Positions 15,184 to 23,164 of a stretch of DNA of 64,000 nucleotides are shown here, piece after piece (position 1 is the stretch's first letter; each line of letters begins with the position of its first letter). The position numbers and the translations under genes are program-made. Source of the DNA: Hyphomonas sp. (GTDB lineage Bacteria > Pseudomonadota > Alphaproteobacteria > Caulobacterales > Hyphomonadaceae); NCBI GenBank assembly GCA_002700305.1, contig PACZ01000009.1:1-64000 (forward strand). The letters run 5' to 3'. The notes under the pieces are model-generated. The model saw nothing but the letters and a program-made list of their open reading frames with translations. It searched no databases and was not told the DNA's origin.

Positions 15184-16785
15184 ATGCAAGCTTTTGCCGA
15201 CCTGCTGGAACGCCTGCTGCTGACGCCCTCGCGGAACGGCAAGCTGCAATTGCTCACCAGCTATTTCGCCAGCGCGCCAGACCCTGACCGGGGCCATGCC
15301 CTCGCCGCCCTGACGGGCGAGCTGGACCTGAAAAGCATCAAACCCGCCGCCATCCGCGCCCTCGCCGAAGAACGGATGGACCCGGTCCTGTTCAACATGT
15401 CCTACGACTATGTCGGAGATCTCGCCGACACGGTCAGCCTCGTCTGGCAAGGCGAGCACGGGGCGAACCGGACGCCGCCCCTTTCGGAGATCGTGGAAAC
15501 CCTCCAGGACGCAACACGCGCCGAAGCCCCCCGTCTCGTCGCCGGCTGGCTGAACGGGCTGGACGCGACCGGGCGCTGGGCATTGCTGAAACTGATCATG
15601 GGCGGCCTGCGCATCGGCGTCTCCGCGCGCATGGCGAAAATCTCACTTGCGAACCTCGGCGATGTCGACATCACCGAGATCGAGGAGATCTGGCACGGTC
15701 TCGCCATTCCCTATGAGCCGCTCTTTGCCTGGCTGGAGGGGCACACAAGCCGTCCGTCACCGGATATTCCAGCGCCCTTCCGTCCTGTCATGCTGGCGCA
15801 CCCGCTGGTGCCGAAAGCGGACCGGGACAATGCCAACGCCATCGATCCGGAGCTCATCACACCGGACACATTCGCCGCCGAATGGAAGTATGACGGCGTA
15901 CGTATCCAAGCGTCGGTCGAGGGCACGGTGCGGCGCATTTATACGCGCACCGGCGACGACATTTCCCACACTTTCCCGGATGTGCTGGCTGGCATGACAT
16001 TCCAGGGCACGCTGGATGGCGAACTTCTTGTCCGCGCAGAAGACGGCGAAGGCGTCGCCCCCTTCAATGCACTCCAACAGCGCCTGAACCGGAAGACGGT
16101 CACGAAGCGGCTGATGGACAGCCACCCTGCTTTTATCCGCGCCTACGACCTTCTGCATGATGGCGAAGCCGACCTGCGCGCCCTGTCCTTTCAGGACCGG
16201 CGCAATGCGCTTGAAGACTTCATCGCCCGGCATGGAACAGAGCGGCTGGATCTCTCCCCGCTTGTCCCCGTGACGAACCTGCAGGACCTCGACACCCTGC
16301 GCATGAACCCGCCTGCCCCGGAAATCGAAGGCCTGATGCTCAAACGGTGGGACAGCGCCTATGTCGCCGGGCGGCCCGCAGGCCTCTGGTACAAATGGAA
16401 GCGCGATCCGTTCCTGGTCGATGCGGTTCTGCTCTACGCTCAACGCGGGCATGGCAAGCGGTCGGGCTTCTATTCCGATTTCACGTTCGGCGTCTGGAAG
16501 GGCGAAATGCTGACACCCGTCGGTAAAGCCTATTTCGGCTTTACCGATGAAGAGTTGAAGCAGCTCGACAAATTCGTCCGTGAAAATACGATTGAACGCT
16601 TCGGGCCTGTTCGTTCGGTCACACCCGAAATCGTTCTGGAAGTCGCTTTTGAGGGCCTGCAGCGGTCGGCCCGGCACAAATCGGGCCTTGCCATGCGGTT
16701 TCCGCGTATCAATCGCATTCGCTGGGACAAGCCCGCAGAAGAGGCAGACCGGCTGGAAACGCTGGAAGCCATGTTGCCGGAATAG
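15184..16785 (+). CDS. ATP-dependent DNA ligase (cisplatin-damage-response type)
   Basis: I place the start at the ATG at 15184 (MQAFADLLERLLLTPSRNGK), which matches the family N-terminus, not the ATG four codons earlier. The 533-residue enzyme has an N-terminal DNA-binding domain, the adenylation domain with motif I EWKYDGVR (nucleophile Lys235), and an OB-fold domain ending RFPRINRIRWDK. It joins nicked DNA using ATP and is the ligase of the four-member ligase-associated repair set found here. It lies 2.5 kb downstream of the exonuclease gene on the same strand. A strong bidirectional terminator follows. Confidence 0.93.
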   Translation: MQAFADLLERLLLTPSRNGKLQLLTSYFASAPDPDRGHALAALTGELDLKSIKPAAIRALAEERMDPVLFNMSYDYVGDLADTVSLVWQGEHGANRTPPLSEIVETLQDATRAEAPRLVAGWLNGLDATGRWALLKLIMGGLRIGVSARMAKISLANLGDVDITEIEEIWHGLAIPYEPLFAWLEGHTSRPSPDIPAPFRPVMLAHPLVPKADRDNANAIDPELITPDTFAAEWKYDGVRIQASVEGTVRRIYTRTGDDISHTFPDVLAGMTFQGTLDGELLVRAEDGEGVAPFNALQQRLNRKTVTKRLMDSHPAFIRAYDLLHDGEADLRALSFQDRRNALEDFIARHGTERLDLSPLVPVTNLQDLDTLRMNPPAPEIEGLMLKRWDSAYVAGRPAGLWYKWKRDPFLVDAVLLYAQRGHGKRSGFYSDFTFGVWKGEMLTPVGKAYFGFTDEELKQLDKFVRENTIERFGPVRSVTPEIVLEVAFEGLQRSARHKSGLAMRFPRINRIRWDKPAEEADRLETLEAMLPE

Positions 16786-16799
16786 GAAACGCATAAGAA

Positions 16800-16828
16800 A
16801 AGGCCGGGCGCATCAAACGCCCGGCCTT
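16800..16828. terminator. bidirectional intrinsic terminator
   Basis: A perfect 11-bp stem (16800-16810 with 16818-16828, arm AAGGCCGGGCG) with a 7-base loop lies between the convergent ligase (ending 16785) and HU (ending 16855) genes. Short A and T tracts at the stem ends suit termination in both directions. Confidence 0.8.
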
Positions 16829-16854
16829 CAGTAAGTCTGGAATTTCGTCTGTTA

Positions 16855-17277
16855 TCAGACGGATTCCTTGAGTTCTTTCGCAACGCGGAAAGCAACTTTC
16901 TTGGAAGCCTTGATCTTGATGGCTTCGCCGGTTGCCGGGTTGCGGCCCATGCGGGCCGGACGCTTGCGCACTTCCATCGTGCCAAGGCCCGTGAAACGGA
17001 CTTTTTCGCCCTTCTTCAGGCGCTTCGTGGTCATCGTGACCAGATCGCCCAGAACGGCTTCAGTCTGCTTTTTCGTCATGCCATGCGCTTCGGCCAGTTC
17101 AGCAGCCAGCTGGCGCAGGGTGACGGTCACGACCTTCTTCGGCGCAGCAGCTGTTTTCGCAGCGGTGCGTGCAGCAGGCTTTGCAGCCGGCTTCGCAGCA
17201 GCAGTCCGACGGGTGGTCGTTGCCGCTTTGGCGGCGGGTTTCGCAGCGGCCTTCTTGGCCACAGGTTTCTTTGCCAT
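16855..17277 (-). CDS. HU-family DNA-binding protein with basic N-terminal tail
   Basis: The 140-residue protein starts at the ATG at 17277, eight bases after GAGGA; a TTG two codons upstream is possible. Residues 48-140 are a complete HU/IHF fold, including the DNA-intercalating arm RKRPARMGRNPATGEAIKI. Residues 1-47 are an extra low-complexity tail of Lys, Ala, Pro, Arg and Thr (AKKPVAKKAAAKPAAK), like histone H1 tails. Plain bacterial HU is about 90 residues. Tailed HU proteins are known in some actinobacteria (C-terminal tail) and Deinococcus (N-terminal tail), where the tail adds non-specific DNA compaction. The gene is monocistronic, with a strong terminator downstream. Confidence 0.92.
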   Translation of the reverse strand: MAKKPVAKKAAAKPAAKAATTTRRTAAAKPAAKPAARTAAKTAAAPKKVVTVTLRQLAAELAEAHGMTKKQTEAVLGDLVTMTTKRLKKGEKVRFTGLGTMEVRKRPARMGRNPATGEAIKIKASKKVAFRVAKELKESV

Positions 17278-17402
17278 GAGCAAATTCCTCTATTCCGACT
17301 CAAATGAGTCGGCAGGCGAATAGCGTAAAAATGCCCGCCTGCCTTGCTTTTTTTCAGTTCGGCGCAATTTTCTTCAGACACGAACCCTGCCACACAGTGA
17401 CC

Positions 17403-18161
17403 ATGAAATCGCGTCTTCCCCTCATTCTGCTCGCACTCGGAATCCTTCAGCCCCTGTCCGGTGCGCTGGCCCCGCTGCTTGGAATTGGCACACCCATCGG
17501 CGAAGCAACGCGCGGAATACAGGCGCCGGAACAACCGCTTCCCGCCTACTTTTCGATCTGGAGCCTTATTTTTGGGGCATATATTGCCTTTGCCTACCTC
17601 ACATGGCGCCATCGCGAGCCATGGATGTTTCGCATCGCCCTGCCGCTCGCAGGCGCCGGCTTGGCAAACATCGTGTGGATGCTGAGCGCGCAATTGATTG
17701 CCGTGCAGCGGCTCGACTTCGTGCTCCTGTTCCCCATTGCTGCTTTGTCATGGACTGCCGCCGCGCGTTTCGACCGCATGCGCGGCATGGGCGGAAACCC
17801 GCAAAAACTTATTGCCGACGCTGCGACAGGACTGCTCTCCGGCTGGATCCTGGTGGCGATCGGGATCTCCGTGCCGCTGGTGATTCGCGGCTTTGCCGGT
17901 CTGGGCCCAACCGATCTTCCTTGGCAGATGCTATGGATCTTTTTAGGAACTGCTGCGTTGGGATCATGGATCTTTGCGCGCTATGTCAGCCGCAGCCTTT
18001 GGTTCTTTGCCGCCCTCGCCTGGGGGCTTATGGGTGTCATCGCAAACAATTGGACTATGACGGGAATGGGATGGCTTGCCATCATGACGGCCGTCTCCGG
18101 CGGCCTGATCCTCGGCCTGCGCCTCCTGCGCGGCGCGGATGGAACGACCGTCCCAGCCTGA
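17403..18161 (+). CDS. polytopic membrane protein, distantly TspO-like pattern
   Basis: I place the start at 17403 (MKSRLPLILLALG); the region before it overlaps the HU promoter. The 252-residue product has about seven hydrophobic segments with many Trp residues (PAYFSIWSLIFGAYIAF; WFFAALAWGLMGVIANNW). The first half recalls the Trp-rich helices of TspO/MBR proteins, but the protein is longer, and I would not assign transport or sensing from that. No clear ribosome site is visible. An 18-base gap to the first MscS gene suggests co-transcription with the channel genes. Confidence 0.75.
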   Translation: MKSRLPLILLALGILQPLSGALAPLLGIGTPIGEATRGIQAPEQPLPAYFSIWSLIFGAYIAFAYLTWRHREPWMFRIALPLAGAGLANIVWMLSAQLIAVQRLDFVLLFPIAALSWTAAARFDRMRGMGGNPQKLIADAATGLLSGWILVAIGISVPLVIRGFAGLGPTDLPWQMLWIFLGTAALGSWIFARYVSRSLWFFAALAWGLMGVIANNWTMTGMGWLAIMTAVSGGLILGLRLLRGADGTTVPA

Positions 18162-18180
18162 AACGACGACGGAGTAAAAA

Positions 18181-19017
18181 ATGGAATTTCTGAACAATAT
18201 CGACTGGGAAGCCCAGATGGCGGAGCATTGGCCTGTGATCGCTGCCTATGCACTGAAAGTGCTGGGGGCCCTCATTGTGCTGATCGCCGGTCTGCGCATT
18301 TCCGGCTGGATCGCTTCCCTCGTCCGCAAACAGGCGCTCAAGCGGCCGAACATCGACGACACGCTGGGCAGCTTTTTCGCCTCCATCACACGCTGGTTCC
18401 TGACGGCGGCAACCATTATCGCCGCGCTACAGCTGTTCGGCGTTCAGGCGACCAGCTTTGTGGCCATTCTCGGCGCCATGACCCTGGCCATCGGCCTGTC
18501 GCTGCAAGGCGCGCTCGGCAACATTGCGTCCGGCATCATGGTCATGCTGTTCCGCCCCTACAGTGTCGGCCAGTATGTCGAACTGGCCGGCGAAGGCGGT
18601 ACCGTAAAAGACATCAATCTGTTCCAGACCATTCTCGCCTCCCCCGACAATGTTCAGATCATCGTTCCAAACAGCCAGGCGATCTCCGGCGTCATCCGCA
18701 ACTATGCCGGATACCCGACCCGGCGCATCGATCTTGTCTTCAGCGTCGACTATGGTGACGGCCTGGAGAACGCGATGGAAGTGATCGAACGTGCCATCAA
18801 GGCCGATGACCGCGTGCTGGCAGACCCGGCGCCCGTCGTGCGGGTCAACACGCTGGGCGCCAGTTCTGTGGACATCGTGGCGCGTCCATGGGTGAAAACC
18901 TCTGACTATTGGGAAGTTCGCTGGACGCTGACCCGGACCGTGAAAGAAGCGCTCGACGCGGCCGGTATTTCGATCCCGTATCCGCATCAGGTGAATATCA
19001 CGCGTGAAGTCAGTTGA
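18181..19017 (+). CDS. mechanosensitive ion channel, MscS family (small)
   Basis: The 278-residue protein is close to the 286-residue size of E. coli MscS. It has three predicted membrane helices; the pore-lining third helix and beta domain appear as FVAILGAMTLAIGLSLQGALGN, followed by the signature YSVGQYVELAGEGGTVKDIN. Such channels open under membrane tension to release osmolytes during osmotic downshock. The start has a GGAG site at good spacing. A second, larger MscS gene follows after 31 bases, and a membrane protein gene precedes it, all on one strand. Confidence 0.92.
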   Translation: MEFLNNIDWEAQMAEHWPVIAAYALKVLGALIVLIAGLRISGWIASLVRKQALKRPNIDDTLGSFFASITRWFLTAATIIAALQLFGVQATSFVAILGAMTLAIGLSLQGALGNIASGIMVMLFRPYSVGQYVELAGEGGTVKDINLFQTILASPDNVQIIVPNSQAISGVIRNYAGYPTRRIDLVFSVDYGDGLENAMEVIERAIKADDRVLADPAPVVRVNTLGASSVDIVARPWVKTSDYWEVRWTLTRTVKEALDAAGISIPYPHQVNITREVS

Positions 19018-19048
19018 AGCGCATCAGACTGCGTGACAGAAGATTCGG

Positions 19049-20179
19049 ATGAAGCTTCCGATCGACACCACCGGCTGGCCGCCATGGGCCGCAACGCTCG
19101 AACCCTATGTGGAGAAATGGGGCATTGTTCTCCTGTCGGCAATTGCCGTCTGGATCGTTGCCAGCCTGTTGCGGCGCCTTGTGCTGCTGATCGGCAAGAA
19201 AGCCTTGTCCAAGGACAAGGAATTCGAAGGCTCGAACTGGGACCTTGCCGCTTCCATCACCCGGGTCTTCGCGCTGATCCTGCTCAGCCCCATTCCGCTT
19301 GGCCTCGCGGGTTACGACTGGGAAGCCATGGTGGAGCAGCGCGGGCCCGGCGCGATCGGGGCTGTCGCAATCCTGGTGATCGCCGTGATCATTGCCAACG
19401 GCGTCGCCCGCTCGCTGCGGCGGTTCGGGCGCAAGGCCCATCGACGCGCAGGGGCGGACGATACGCTGTTCGCCTTTGCGGCGTCCCTGTTCAAATATCT
19501 GATCTTCGCCGTCGCGATCGTCTTTGCCCTGACACAATTGGGCTTCCCGACCGCCTCGCTGGCAGCCCTGCTCGGCGCTGCGGGTCTCGCCATCGGTCTT
19601 GCCCTGCAGGACACGCTGAAGGCCGTTGCCGCCGGCATCATGCTGGCAATCTTCCGGCCATTCCGTATCGGCGACTATGTCAGCGCAGCCGGGCTTGATG
19701 GCGAAGTGATCGACATCACCCCCTTCCTCACGCAGGTGAAGCAAATCGACAATAAGATCGTCTCCATCACCAATGACAAGGTGTGGGCCGAGCCGCTGAT
19801 CAATCATACAAGGCAGACGCGCCGGCGCCTCGATCTCTATTTCGACATTTCCTATGATGACGACATGGACCTGGCGCTCCGGCTCGTCCGCGAAGTGGCT
19901 GACGCCCATCCGCGCATCCTCGCAAATGATGACACCTGGGTTGGCATCCACGCGCTCGCCTCTTCCAGTGTGCAGGTCAGATTGCGCGCCTACGTGGCCA
20001 CACCGGAATTTATCGATGTCCGCGCGGACGTCACCAAGGCAGTGAAAGAAGCCTTCGATGCAAACGGTGTGACCATCCCGTTCCAGCATGTCGTCTACGT
20101 CCCGTACAAAGCGCCTGGCAGCGACGAAGAAAAGACACAGGCCGCGCCTCCCCCGATGGCCCCCGGGACAGATGACTGA
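19049..20179 (+). CDS. mechanosensitive ion channel, MscS family (large)
   Basis: This 376-residue paralogue carries the MscS core (SLAALLGAAGLAIGLALQDTLKAVAAG; FRIGDYVSAAGLDGEVIDI) preceded by extra N-terminal membrane segments and followed by a short hydrophilic extension rich in Glu, Lys and Pro. In the pore helix the Gly/Ala packing pattern is kept. Divergence from the upstream channel suggests different gating tension or another conducted solute. The next gene overlaps its stop by eight bases, which implies coupling. Confidence 0.9.
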   Translation: MKLPIDTTGWPPWAATLEPYVEKWGIVLLSAIAVWIVASLLRRLVLLIGKKALSKDKEFEGSNWDLAASITRVFALILLSPIPLGLAGYDWEAMVEQRGPGAIGAVAILVIAVIIANGVARSLRRFGRKAHRRAGADDTLFAFAASLFKYLIFAVAIVFALTQLGFPTASLAALLGAAGLAIGLALQDTLKAVAAGIMLAIFRPFRIGDYVSAAGLDGEVIDITPFLTQVKQIDNKIVSITNDKVWAEPLINHTRQTRRRLDLYFDISYDDDMDLALRLVREVADAHPRILANDDTWVGIHALASSSVQVRLRAYVATPEFIDVRADVTKAVKEAFDANGVTIPFQHVVYVPYKAPGSDEEKTQAAPPPMAPGTDD

Positions 20180-20525
20180 CACACCGCCCCCAAGCGATCC
20201 GGCGCCTGCGCCACCACCGCCGGAAAAGCCCGGAAAGCCACCGAAACGCCCACTGCTGCTGCGCCTGTTCGGCATCAGCCTCTGGGGCGGGGTCAAACTG
20301 ACCGGGCTCTGCATCCTTGTCGGCTTCTTCGTACTGGCAGCGAACTTCAACCCGGCCGCTCAGGATGCGAACATTCCGGGGGCATTGGCCGCAATTGCGA
20401 AACAGGCCCTCTCAGCCGCAGGCTGGGCGATCCGAAATTTCTGGAAACCCGCGCTGGCAGGCGCCACGATCGTTCTCCCGCTCTGGGTTCTCTGGCGCCT
20501 GATCGGCCTGCCGTTTCGCAAGTAA
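20172..20525 (+). CDS. small proline-rich membrane protein coupled to MscS
   Basis: The ATG at 20172 lies eight bases before the end of the MscS gene, giving 117 residues. Residues 1-33 are Pro/Lys-rich and cytosolic in appearance (PPPPEKPGKPPKRP). Two hydrophobic segments follow (GVKLTGLCILVGFFVLAANF; ALAGATIVLPLWVLWRLIGL). No family is recognised. The overlap with the channel gene makes an accessory or assembly role for the channel plausible, without direct evidence. Confidence 0.65.
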   Translation: MTDTPPPSDPAPAPPPPEKPGKPPKRPLLLRLFGISLWGGVKLTGLCILVGFFVLAANFNPAAQDANIPGALAAIAKQALSAAGWAIRNFWKPALAGATIVLPLWVLWRLIGLPFRK

Positions 20526-20608
20526 ATTGCCTCTGACGCCGCGTTGAGGCTGGTCAGCCCGCCTCCCTGTCATATGATCCCCTCAAACAAAGATCCCGGG
20601 AGGACATC

Positions 20609-21508
20609 ATGGACACAAGCAAACTCATGTATCGCGACGGCCTGATGAAGGACGAGCGTATCCTGATAACAGGCGGCGGCACCGGCCTCGGCAAGGAAAT
20701 GGCCGAAGGCTTCCTGAAGCTCGGCGCCGAAGTGCACATCTGCGGCAGGCGTGGCGGTGTGTGCGAGGAGACTGCGACCGAACTCATGGACAAGCATGGC
20801 GGCAAGGTCGTGCCGCATGCCTGCGATATCCGGGTCGCAGAAGCCATCACCGACATGAATGATGAGATCTGGGCCAAGCATGGCCCGCTCACCGGCCTGA
20901 TGAACAATGCCGCGGGCAATTTCATCTCTCGTACGGAAGACCTCTCGATCCGCGGCTTTGATGCAATTTCCAACATCGTGTTCCGCGGGTCCTTCTACAT
21001 GACGCACGACATCGGCAAGCGCTGGATTGACCAGAAGCTGAAGGGCAATGTCTGCTCCATCCTGACGACGTGGGTATGGAATGGCGGGCCGTTGGTGGTG
21101 CCATCCGCCATGTCGAAAGCCGCCGTTAACACGATGACACAATCGCTTGCCGTCGAGTGGGGCCGATATGGCCTGCGCTTCAATGCAATCGCACCCGGCC
21201 CCTTCCCCACCAAGGGCGCCTGGGCACGCCTGTCACCGGATTCAGGCGAGAGCAGCATGGAGCGCGGCGTCGCCAACCCGATGGGGCGCGTCGGCGAAAT
21301 GCATGAGCTTGTGAACCTTGCCGTCCTGCTGATGGCGCCGGGCGCCGAGTACATCAACGGCCAGACCATTGCGATCGACGGCGGAATGTACAACGCATCC
21401 GGCGGAAACTTCAGTGCGCTGGCCGCCTGGAGCGACGAGCAATGGTCTGCAGCCCGCACCGCGATTGAAGGCGCGAATGCAGAGGACAAAGCCAAACGAA
21501 CCGTATAG
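20609..21508 (+). CDS. SDR-family oxidoreductase, 2,4-dienoyl-CoA reductase-like
   Basis: The 299-residue protein has the NADP-binding TGGGTGLG motif at residues 21-28, NNAAGNF, and the active-site stretch SAMSKAAVNTMTQSLAVEW. The usual SDR Tyr four residues before the catalytic Lys is replaced by Ser, a feature shared with dienoyl-CoA reductases of this fold, which use other residues. The family reduces 2,4-dienoyl-CoA intermediates with NADPH during beta-oxidation of unsaturated fatty acids. The start follows GGGAGG by six bases. A kinase-like gene follows after 36 bases. Confidence 0.87.
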   Translation: MDTSKLMYRDGLMKDERILITGGGTGLGKEMAEGFLKLGAEVHICGRRGGVCEETATELMDKHGGKVVPHACDIRVAEAITDMNDEIWAKHGPLTGLMNNAAGNFISRTEDLSIRGFDAISNIVFRGSFYMTHDIGKRWIDQKLKGNVCSILTTWVWNGGPLVVPSAMSKAAVNTMTQSLAVEWGRYGLRFNAIAPGPFPTKGAWARLSPDSGESSMERGVANPMGRVGEMHELVNLAVLLMAPGAEYINGQTIAIDGGMYNASGGNFSALAAWSDEQWSAARTAIEGANAEDKAKRTV

Positions 21509-21544
21509 GTTGCGAGCGTTTCGCAATCAGATGATCGGCCCGGA

Positions 21545-22285
21545 ATGACGACAACACCGCAGACGCCCCCTGACGACGGTATTCGCGCTTTGGCGGCCCG
21601 CCTCACCGAGTTGCAATCGGACCGGGCGGGCCTGATCGCCGGGCTCACGGGTTCAGTCGCTTCCGGCAAGACGACACTTGCCGGGGCGCTCGCCGACATG
21701 CTGGACGATACACTGGAAGTCGAAACCGTATCGACCGATGGCTTCCTGTTCCAGAACAGCGTGCTGGCCGAACGTGACCTGACCCTTCGCAAGGGCTTCC
21801 CGGAAACCTATGACCATCAGTCTCTCGGCGAAGCCCTCAGTGCCCTGCGCAATGGCGAGGCGCCGTTCCCGGCCTACAGCCATGTGACCTATGACGTGGA
21901 CCCGGCGCTGACGCGCACCATCGTGCAGCCAGACGTGCTCATCCTCGAAGGCCTCGGCTTCCAACCGCTGTCCCCGCCCCCGAGAGGGACGCATGAGCCG
22001 GACCTGCTGATCTATCTCGACGCCAGCGAGGATGACCTGCTCGCCTGGTTCCTGGAGCGTTTCGTGCGCCTCTGGAATGACGCCCGGAACGATCCGTCAT
22101 CCTTCTATGCGAATTTCCTGCACATGGCGGAACCGGAATTGCTCGAATTCGCTCAATCCGTCTGGGAGCGGATCAACCTGCCGAACCTGCGAGAGAACAT
22201 CGCCCCGCTGAAACAGCGGGCCGACATCATTCTCTTCAAGACCCGCGACCATACAGTCACCATCGCGGAAGACAGGCTGCTGTGA
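21545..22285 (+). CDS. P-loop kinase related to type I pantothenate kinase/uridine kinase
   Basis: The 246-residue protein carries a P-loop GSVASGKT (residues 36-43, Lys42) and the CoaA-like string VSTDGFLFQNSVL, RKGFPETYD, then YSHVTYDV and PDVLILEGLG. E. coli pantothenate kinase CoaA has the same blocks but is about 316 residues, so this is a shorter relative. It would phosphorylate a small hydroxyl substrate; pantothenate (first step of coenzyme A synthesis) fits the motifs best, but I would not fix the name. It shares a strand with the SDR gene and ends five bases from the convergent thioredoxin-like gene. Confidence 0.8.
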   Translation: MTTTPQTPPDDGIRALAARLTELQSDRAGLIAGLTGSVASGKTTLAGALADMLDDTLEVETVSTDGFLFQNSVLAERDLTLRKGFPETYDHQSLGEALSALRNGEAPFPAYSHVTYDVDPALTRTIVQPDVLILEGLGFQPLSPPPRGTHEPDLLIYLDASEDDLLAWFLERFVRLWNDARNDPSSFYANFLHMAEPELLEFAQSVWERINLPNLRENIAPLKQRADIILFKTRDHTVTIAEDRLL

Positions 22286-22289
22286 TGCG

Positions 22290-23057
22290 CTAGTTCACAC
22301 CGGAAATCTCATCCAGATATTTAAGGGTCGCAGGCGCGGTCCAGACACGCTCCTGGGTCGTGATACCACCTTCAAACACAGCATAGGGGACACCACCCGG
22401 CGCAAAGATGATATTTGTTGGCAACGACATTTCGAAAACCGACTGACCACTCGCATCCAGGAAGGCATCCACGCCTGCCCTGTCTGCAATGTATGGTGTC
22501 AGACCCCTCACCTGCTTACGGGCGAAAAGGGCGCCCACGGCGTCTTCCGTATCATTCTGCATCGGATCGACATTGACGGCGATTAGGGTAATGCCCTTCT
22601 CCGCATAAAGCGGAACAGCCTCACCCATTTCCGGAAGCTCATGGACACAAGGGGCGCACCAGCTGGCCCAATAATTCAGGATGACCCACCCGTCCTTTGC
22701 TTCGTCGAGTGCCACCCCAACATCGCCAGAAACGTTCCGGGGCCAATGAACATCAGCATCCGGTTCATATAACTGTCCTAAAGGCACACTACTCAAGCCA
22801 TCAGGCAATTTCTTGAGTCGTCGCTTCGCGAGTTCCGCCCGCTTCTTTGCCAGTTGTTCCTGACCCTTCGTGTAATTTCTTGCCTCGCTCTCGAGAAAAG
22901 CCGCATTGCGGTGCTGTTCGCGCAACTGATCCGGAAGTGCCGACAGGTCGACCAGATTGGGATTGCCACCAGGGCCAATTCGCAGACCGATGAAAACGCC
23001 GAAAGCGATTCCGGTAACCAAAGCGATGCCGGTCCACGCCCAGGATACGCGAGTCAT
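22290..23057 (-). CDS. membrane-anchored TlpA-like thioredoxin
   Basis: I start at the ATG at 23057, six bases after GGGAGG; a GTG upstream would overlap that site. The 255-residue protein has one N-terminal membrane anchor (GIALVTGIAFGVFIGL), a charged helical segment (residues 45-85) and a thioredoxin domain with active site WCAPC (Cys134, Cys137) in the context ILNYWASWCAPCVHELPEM. TlpA/ResA-type proteins reduce disulphides in the periplasm, often for cytochrome maturation. No cytochrome gene is near. It stands alone between convergent and codirectional neighbours; a TGTATTATAG stretch about 60 bases upstream could be its -10 region. Confidence 0.87.
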   Translation of the reverse strand: MTRVSWAWTGIALVTGIAFGVFIGLRIGPGGNPNLVDLSALPDQLREQHRNAAFLESEARNYTKGQEQLAKKRAELAKRRLKKLPDGLSSVPLGQLYEPDADVHWPRNVSGDVGVALDEAKDGWVILNYWASWCAPCVHELPEMGEAVPLYAEKGITLIAVNVDPMQNDTEDAVGALFARKQVRGLTPYIADRAGVDAFLDASGQSVFEMSLPTNIIFAPGGVPYAVFEGGITTQERVWTAPATLKYLDEISGVN

Positions 23058-23164
23058 GTGCACCTCCCTTGAAGTCAGCCCTCGCTGATCACCAAGAAAG
23101 GTACACTATAATACAAGCTGCTGCTGTCTACTTTAAATGTAAATCCGCGCGCGCTGCAGGAGCA

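Noticed and set aside
19010-20350. 446-codon minus-strand open frame
   Set aside because: Antisense to the large MscS gene and Pro/Gly-rich; no start signal.
20609-21508. Inactive SDR because the Tyr of Y-x-x-x-K is Ser
   Set aside because: Dienoyl-CoA reductases of this fold naturally lack that Tyr, so the change is expected rather than degenerate.
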